A stretch of 64,000 nucleotides of DNA, taken from NCBI RefSeq assembly GCF_002858925.1, contig NZ_PJRS01000016.1:62001-126000 (forward strand). The letters run 5' to 3'. The translations under genes were made by a program, and so were the position numbers. The DNA comes from Caulobacter zeae. GTDB lineage: Bacteria > Pseudomonadota > Alphaproteobacteria > Caulobacterales > Caulobacteraceae. The notes below the pieces were generated by a model, which did not search any database, had not been told where the DNA came from, and saw only the letters and a list, made by a program, of their open reading frames with translations. The number at the start of each line of letters is the position of its first letter. Within the stretch, counting starts at the first letter, position 1. Shown here one piece after another: positions 54,704-61,900 of the stretch.

Positions 54704-55600
54704 CTATGTGTCGTCGGGCTGGCGCGCGGCCCGGGCCTTGGTCGGCGAGACGCCGAAGCGGCCGCGGAAGGCGCGCGAGAACTGGCCGCTGCTGGAAAAG
54801 CCGAGGTCTAGGGCGATCTCGGTGACGCTGGCCGCTTCGGTCCCGACCAGGGCGAGCCAGGCCGCGTCGAGGCGGCGGTCGCGGATGGCGCTGGCCACGC
54901 CGCCGTCCTCGGCGAACAGGCGGTAGAGATTGGCGCGCGAGACGCCGAAGCGCAGCATCAGCGTCTCGGCGTTCAGGGCGGGATCGGCGAGGCGGGAATC
55001 GATGAATTCCAGCATTCGCTCGCGGAAGCGATGGCCCAGGCGGGAGGCTCCGGCCGGGGGCGTTTCCGGTCGACGGCGGGCCAGGGCCATGGTCAGCACC
55101 TCGATCAGGGCGGCCTCGGCGGCGTCGGAATCGTCGGCTTGCAACCCGCCGGCCACGGCGTGCACGTCGACGATGAAGTTGCGCAGCAGCCGGGCCAGCG
55201 GATCGTCGGCTCGCAGCACCAGGCCGTGCAGGCTGTGGCCGCCGGCGACGCGGTCGATCGGCTGGCGCGGCGCGATCACCGTCAGCCGCGCGCCGCTGGA
55301 GATTTCGGAGACATAGGGGCGGGCCAGGTCGAAAATGCAGATGTCGCCGCTGCTCGCCGTGATCGCCGTTCCGTCGCAGTCGCCGCGCAGGTCGCCGGAC
55401 GTCAGCAGCTGTACGCAGTACTGATCGAGGCCGCCGGCGATGATCTTCTGGCGCTCTGGATCATCGCGATGCCTGGTAGAGGTGGAGCTTTTTACATCAA
55501 TGTTGGTGAAGATGCGCGGCTCCAGATAGAGCTCCCGCCAGAACACGTTTCGAGAACATGGTTCTTCGAGCTCTGTCGACAAAAGCAGGCCTTGGCGCAT
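54704..55600 (-). CDS. AraC-family transcriptional regulator
   Basis: 298 residues from ATG 55600 (315 from an alternative TTG at 55651). Seen: an N-terminal cupin-like AraC-binding domain of the AraC_binding_2 kind (VFWRELYLEPRIF, SGDICIFDLARPY, VIAPRQPIDRV) and a C-terminal double helix-turn-helix (NAETLMLRFGVSRANLYRLFAEDGG, SVTEIALDLGFSSSGQFSRAFRGRFGVSPTKAR). The C-terminal GFSSSGQFSRAFRGRFG motif is diagnostic. It is divergent from the autotransporter and could regulate it, but no operator is evident. Ligand unknown. Confidence 0.9.
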   Translation of the reverse strand: MRQGLLLSTELEEPCSRNVFWRELYLEPRIFTNIDVKSSTSTRHRDDPERQKIIAGGLDQYCVQLLTSGDLRGDCDGTAITASSGDICIFDLARPYVSEISSGARLTVIAPRQPIDRVAGGHSLHGLVLRADDPLARLLRNFIVDVHAVAGGLQADDSDAAEAALIEVLTMALARRRPETPPAGASRLGHRFRERMLEFIDSRLADPALNAETLMLRFGVSRANLYRLFAEDGGVASAIRDRRLDAAWLALVGTEAASVTEIALDLGFSSSGQFSRAFRGRFGVSPTKARAARQPDDT

Positions 55601-55794
55601 TAACGAAAACTCTCGGTGACGAGGCGCGATTACCTGTCTGGTCTGAAACAACTTCTAATAGCTAGCCGAGATTCGCGTGTCAGTTGAGACGTATTGCAGC
55701 GTGCTGTGAGACGCCTCGCACAGCAAGCCGTTGCGGAATGTGCAAATGAACCCTCAGCGCTGAAGCTCGAACCAAGGGCCGCGCGCGACGGACT

Positions 55795-55880
55795 TCCAGG
55801 TCCGAAAAGGCAAACCGCCGGCGACGGCGGGACGCAAAGCCTCCGGCCTCAAATCCTTGAGGTAGCGGGGCCGCCGAAGG
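55795..55880 (+). promoter_or_regulatory. Cyclic di-GMP-I (GEMM-I) riboswitch aptamer
   Basis: The sequence carries the conserved class I core in order: GGCAAACC (55809-55816), a 6-bp stem CCGCCG/CGGCGG closed by a GCGA GNRA tetraloop (55815-55830), GACGCAAAGCCTCCGGCC (55831-55848), a short CTCAA/TTGAG stem, and GGTAGCGGGG (55861-55870) followed by CCGCCGAAGG. The GNRA loop and its receptor side, the ACGCAAAGCCTCCGGCC strand and GGTAGCGGGG are the hallmarks of the Vc2-type aptamer that binds c-di-GMP. It lies on the + strand 90 nt before the autotransporter ATG, with no gene between. Known role of the class: couples c-di-GMP to expression of motility, adhesion and surface genes. Confidence 0.9.
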
Positions 55881-55958
55881 GGAAGACGCCGTCGCCGCCC
55901 GCGCCGTCGCGCCATTCCCCTTGTTCGCAATCAGGCCCCGTGAAGGGCCGCAAAGGGG
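55877..55958 (+). promoter_or_regulatory. Expression platform with competing pairings around the ribosome-binding site
   Basis: AAGGGGAA (55877-55884) touches the aptamer's 3' edge and is complementary to TTCCCCTT (55915-55922), which is also complementary to the ribosome-binding site AAAGGGG (55952-55958). Only one pairing can form at a time, so aptamer folding could free or block translation. A small GGCCC/GGGCC hairpin (55934-55949) lies just before the ribosome-binding site. No T-tract is present, which points to translational rather than terminator control. Confidence 0.5.
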
Positions 55959-55970
55959 TGAGTGAGCGTC

Positions 55971-58900
55971 ATGAGCAAGGCTGTCGAGCCGATCGGTTTT
56001 CAGGGTGAGTTCAGCGCCGAGCGCGGCGTTATGTCGCGTCGCCGACGGTTGGGCGCCGCCGCCTCGGGCGTGGCGCTGCTGACCGCGCTGTCGATGGCGG
56101 GGGCGATGGTCCCGGCCGTGGCCCTGGCGGACGGCGGAAGCTCCAACCGGGTCGTGGCGGGCGCGGGCCCCGGCGGCGCCGGCGGCGTCGACGGCGACGC
56201 GACCAGCGCCGCCGGCAAGGACGGCTCGGCCGGGACCACGGGCGCGGGCTCCGGCGGCGGAGGCGGCGGCGTGAACCTGCAGACCGGCTTCGGCGCCCAC
56301 GGCGGTTCGGAGGGCGCTGGCATCAATGGCGCCATGGGCACGGCCTATGGCGCGACCGGAAGCATGGGCGCGGCGATCGACACCGCCCAGACGATAACCA
56401 CCACCATCACCGGCGGCGCGGGCGGGCTCGGGTCCGATCCCGTCGGCACGGTGGGCCAGGCCGGCTATGTTTCCGGCTCGGGGCACGGCGGAGGCGGCGT
56501 CGGCGTCAGCGCGACGGCCGAAGTGATCGTGGGCGCGGGCGGCCTGATCCAGGGCGGCGACGGCGGCGGCGCCACGCTGGGGCTCATCACCGGTCGCGGC
56601 GGCGGCGGCGGCGGCGTGGGCCTGTTCACCAACAGCAACGTGACCATCCTGGCCGGCGGCTCGATCCTCGGTGGGGCGGGCGGCGCCAGCAACGCCGGCG
56701 GCGGCGGCGGCGGCGGGGCGGCCATCGTGCTGACCTCGCCGGCCGCGGTCGTCAACGCCGGCGAGGTCAGGGGCTCCCGGGGCGGCACGGCGAGCACGGG
56801 CAACTTCAGCGGCGAGGGCGGCGCCGGGGTGCTGCTGCTGAACGGCGGCGCGGTCACCAACCTGGCCGGTGGCGCGCTGACCGGCGGCGCGGGCGGAACG
56901 GGCTGGCCGGGCTATCTCGGCATGCCGGGTTCCGGCGTGGAGGGGCGGGACGTCACCCTGGTCAACGCCGGGACGATCACCGGCGGCACGCGGACGGGCG
57001 GCTTCCGCGCCAATGCGGTCACCTTCACGGGCGGGGTGAACTCGCTTGAGATCTGGTCGAGCTCGGTGATCACCGGCAACGTCCAGGCCTACAGCGCCGC
57101 CGACCGTCTGATCCTGGGCGGGGCGACGGACGCCTCGTTCGACGTCACGCAGATCGGGGCGGCGGCCAAGTACCGCGGCTTCGGCGGCTTCGAGAAGGCC
57201 GGGGCCTCGACCTGGACCCTGACCGGGACCAACACCGGCGTCACGCCCTGGACCCTGCGCGAGGGCCTGCTGCGCATCACCGCCGACGCGGCCCTGGGCG
57301 ACGCGGCCGGGCTCCTGACCTTCGCCGGCGGCGGGCTCGACACCACCGGCTCCTTCGCCATCGCCCGCGACATCGTCGCCGCCGGCACGGGCCGGCTGAT
57401 CGTCGCCACGGCCACCGACACCATCACCCTGGATGGCGACATCACCGGCACGGGACGCCTGACCAAGGAGGGCCTCGGCACGCTGGTCCTGACCGGCGAC
57501 AACGGCGGCTTCACCGGCGTGCTGACCAACCAGACGGGCGTGCTGCGGATCGGCGGCGCGACGGCGGGCGACCTGGGCGCCGACGTCGTCAACAACGGCC
57601 TGATGCGGGTCTTCAACGCCGGCGACATCACGCTGTCGGGCGACATTTCCGGGACCGGCGACCTGGTGAAGGACGGCTCGGGCCGCGCGATCCTGACCGG
57701 AACCAGCGCCTATGCCGGCCTGACCACGATCAGCGACGGCGTGTTGCAGATCGGCGCAGGCGGCGCGGCCGGCGGCTTCTCAGGCGATATCGTCAACCAC
57801 GCGACCCTGGCCGTCGACCACACCGGCGACCTGCTGCTGAGCGGCGACATTTCCGGTACGGGCGCGTTCGGCAAGTTCGGCGCGGGTCGGACGATCCTGA
57901 CAGGCGCCCTGACCTATGCCGGCGGCACGACGATCGACGCGGGGATCCTGCAACTGGGCGACGGCGGCGCGGCCGTGGGCCTGGCCGGCGACGTGGCCAA
58001 CAACGGCCTGCTGGCCACCAACCACACCGGCGACCTGACCCTGGCCGGGATCATCTCGGGCGTCGGCGGCTTCGAGAAGCTGGGCGACGGCCGCACGATC
58101 CTGACGGGGCTTAACACCTTCTCCGGCGCGATACGGGTCGATGCGGGCACGCTGCAACTGGGCGCCGGCGGCGTCGTGGGCGGCCTTTCGGGCGACATCG
58201 TCAACGATGGCGTGCTGGCGACCAGCCACAGCGGCGACCTGACCTTGGGCGGCGACATCTCGGGAACGGGCGCGTTCCTCAAGCAGGGGGCGGGCCGCAC
58301 GATCCTGACCGGCGACCTCGGCTATACCGGCCTGACGACGATCAGCGCCGGCGTCCTGCAATTGGGCAGCGGCGCGCTGGTCAGCGACTTCTCCGGCGAC
58401 ATCGTCAACAGCGGCGCCCTGTGGTCGTCGCATGACGGCGAGCAGCTGCTGTCGGGCGACATCTCGGGCATGGGCGCCTTCTACAAGTACGGCTCGGGCC
58501 GCACGGTGCTGACCGGGACCAACAGCTATCGCGGTTCGACCTTCGTCGAGGCCGGCACGCTGGTCGTGAACGCCGGACGCACCGGGCTGGGCGCGGCCCT
58601 GACCGCCGTCCGCTCGGGCGCGACCCTGGCCGGCAACGGCGTGATCGGCGGCCAGGTGATCGTGCAGGCCGGCGGTACGCTGGCGCCGGGCGACGGCGCG
58701 GGCACGCTGACCATCAACGCCGGCCTGCTGCTCCAGAGCGGCTCGTTCCTCAGCTACGAGCTGGGCCAGGCCAACCTGCCGGGCGGGACGTTCAACGATC
58801 TCCTGGTCGTCGGCGGCAACCTGACCCTCGATGGCGCGCTGAACGTCGCCGTCGCGCCGGGCGGCGGCTTCGATCCGGGCCTCTACCGGATCCTCAGCTA

Positions 58901-61900
58901 CGGCGGGACGCTGACCGACAACGGCCTCGACATCGGGACCATCCCGACGCCGGAGTTCTTCGTCCAGAGCTCGCTGGCCGGGCAGGTGAACCTGGTAAAC
59001 AGCGCCGGGCTGTCGTTCCGCTTCTGGGACGGCGCTACGGGCGCGCGCAACAACGGCTGGGTCGACGGGGGCGTGGGCCTCTGGCAGCGCTCGACCGGCA
59101 ACGACAACTGGGTCGACGAGGGCAACGTGCCCAACGGGACCTATGAGGACGGCGCCTTTGCGGTGTTCGGCGCGACCGGCGGCCGGGTGAGCGTCGACGC
59201 CAGCCTGGGCGCGGTCGAGACCGCGGGCATGCAGTTCGTCAGCGACGGCTATGTCATCGGCGGCGACGCGCTGACCCTGACCGGATCGGAGGCCTTCATC
59301 CGGGTTGGCGACGGCACGGCGGCCGGCGCGGGCCTGACCGCGACCATCGAGGCCGGGCTGACGGGCGCGGCGCGGCTGATCAAGAGTGACCTGGGCGTGC
59401 TCGTCCTGTCGGGCGTCAGCAGCTACACCGGCGGCACGACGCTGCGCGGCGGCGAGACGCGGGTCGGCTCCAGCGCTTCGCTGGGGGCGGCCTCGGGCGG
59501 GCTGATCTTCGACGGCGGCAGCCTGACCACGACCGCCGACCTGACGCTGGGCCATGACATCTCGCTGCTGAAGGACGCGTTCATCGTCACGGCGATGGGC
59601 ACGACCGCGACGCTGGACGGCGCGATCGGCGGCGCGGGCGCACTGGTCAAGAACGGCGCCGGGACCCTGGTGCTGGCCGGCGACGCCGCCCACACCGGCG
59701 GGACCCGGATCACGGACGGGACCTTGCGGATCGGCGCCGGCGGTCTGACGGGCGACATCGTCAACGACAGCCAACTAGTGGCTGATCGCGCGGGTCTGCT
59801 GACCCTGGCGGGCCGGATCTCCGGCTCGGGCGGCTTCGTCCAGGCCGGACCGGGCGTCACTGTCCTGACCGCGGCCAACACCTATGCCGGCGCGACCGAC
59901 GTGACGGCCGGAACCCTGCTGGTCAACGGCGACCACTCGGCCGTCACCGGCCTGACCTCGGTGGCCGGCGGTGCGAGCCTGGGCGGCTCGGGCGTGATCG
60001 GCGGCTCGGTGACCCTCGCCGACGGCGCGACCCTGGCGGCCGGCGGAGCGGCGGGCGCAGCCGGGACGCTGGCGATCGCCGGCGACCTTTCGCTGTCGTC
60101 GGGCTCGATCCTCGACTTCCAGCTGGGCCAGGCGGGCCTGGCCGGCGGCGCGCTGAACGACCTGGTGAGCGTGGGCGGCGACCTGAAGCTGGACGGCGTG
60201 CTGAACGTTTCCACGGCCGGCGGCGGCGCCTTCGGGACGGGCGTCTATCGCCTGTTCGACTACGCCGGCGCCCTGACCGACGACGGCCTCACCATCGGCG
60301 CCACGCCCGGTGGCTCCAAGGCCTACGTCCTGACAGGCTTCGCCGGCCAGGTGAACCTGGTCAACACCGGCGGCCTGATCCTGAACTTCTGGGACGGCGA
60401 CACGGGGACGGCCTTCGACGGGGCCATCAGCGGCGGCGGCGGCGTCTGGCGCTTCAATGGCGGGTCAAACAGCTGGACCGAGGCGTCGGGCGACCTCAAC
60501 GCCTACTACGACGAGGCGGCCTATGCGGTGTTCGGCGGTAACGCCGGCACGGTGAGCGTCGACGCCAGCCAGGGCGCGATCAGCGCCTCGGGCCTGCAAT
60601 TCCTGACCAGCGGCTACCGTATCGAAGGCGACGCCCTGGCGCTGGACGGCGCGCAGGCCGAAATCCGTGTCGGCGACGGCACGGCGGCGGGCGCCGGCAT
60701 GACCACGACGATCGCCTCGGCGCTGACCGGCGCGGGCGGCGTGGTGAAGGCCGACCTCGGCACGCTGATCCTCGGCGGCGCCAACAGCTACGCCGGCGGC
60801 ACAAGGGTCGCGGGCGGCGTCTTGCAGGTCTCGGCCGACGCCAATCTGGGCGACGCGACGGGCGGCCTGCGGCTGGACGGCGGCGCGTTGCGCACGACGG
60901 CCAGCTTCGCCAGCGGACGCACCGTCACGCTGGACGCCGACGCGCTGATCGAAACTGCTTCGGGCGCGACCCTGACGCTGACCGGCGAGGTCGACGGCGT
61001 CGGCGCGCTGACCAAGGCCGGCGCGGGCCGGCTGGTCATCGCCGGCGATGCCACCCATGCCGGCGGCACGACCATCTCCGGCGGCACCTTGCAGGTCGGC
61101 GACGGCGGGACGACGGGCTCGATCCAGGGCGCGGTGGTCAATGACGGCCTGCTGGCCTTCGACCGATCCGACGTCGCGACCTTCGCCGGGCAGATTTCCG
61201 GTTCGGGCGCGGTCGAGATCATCGGCTCGGGCACGACCATCCTGACGGCGACCAGCACCCATGGCGGCGGCACGACGATCCGGTCGGGCGCGCTGCAACT
61301 GGGGAACGGCGGGACTTCGGGCTCGGTGACCGGCGCCATCGTCAACGACGGCGTGCTGGCGATCGACCGCTCGGACCGGCTGACCTTGTCCGGCCTGATC
61401 TCGGGCGTGGGCAGCTTCTCGCAGAACGGTTCGGGCGTCACTGTCCTGACCGCCGCCAACAGCTATCTGGGCGGGACGCAGGTGAACGCGGGCCTGCTGG
61501 TGGTCAATGGCGACCAGTCGGGCGCCACGGGCCTGACCTCGATCGCCAGTGGGGCGGCCCTGGGCGGTTCGGGCGTGATCGGCGGCGACGTGGCGGTGGC
61601 CGCGGGCGGTGCGATCGGTCCGGGCAACAGCCCAGGCACGCTGACCATCAATGGCGATCTGGCCCTCGCGCAGGGTTCGGTGCTGAACTTCGAGCTCGGC
61701 GCGGCCGGCGTGGCCGGCGGTCCGCTGAACGACCTGATCGTGGTCGGCGGCGACCTGGCGCTGGACGGTACGCTGAACGTCACGGTCCCCACCGGCGGCG
61801 TGTTCGACGCGGGCGTCTATCGCCTGATCAGCTACGGCGGCGCCCTGACCGACAACGGTCTGGCGCTGGGCAGCCTGCCGGCCGGTGCGAACGCCTATGT

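Noticed and set aside
55636..55651. CTGGTCTGAAACAAC near the AraC gene as another GntR operator.
   Set aside because: Only the left half matches; the right arm lacks GACC.
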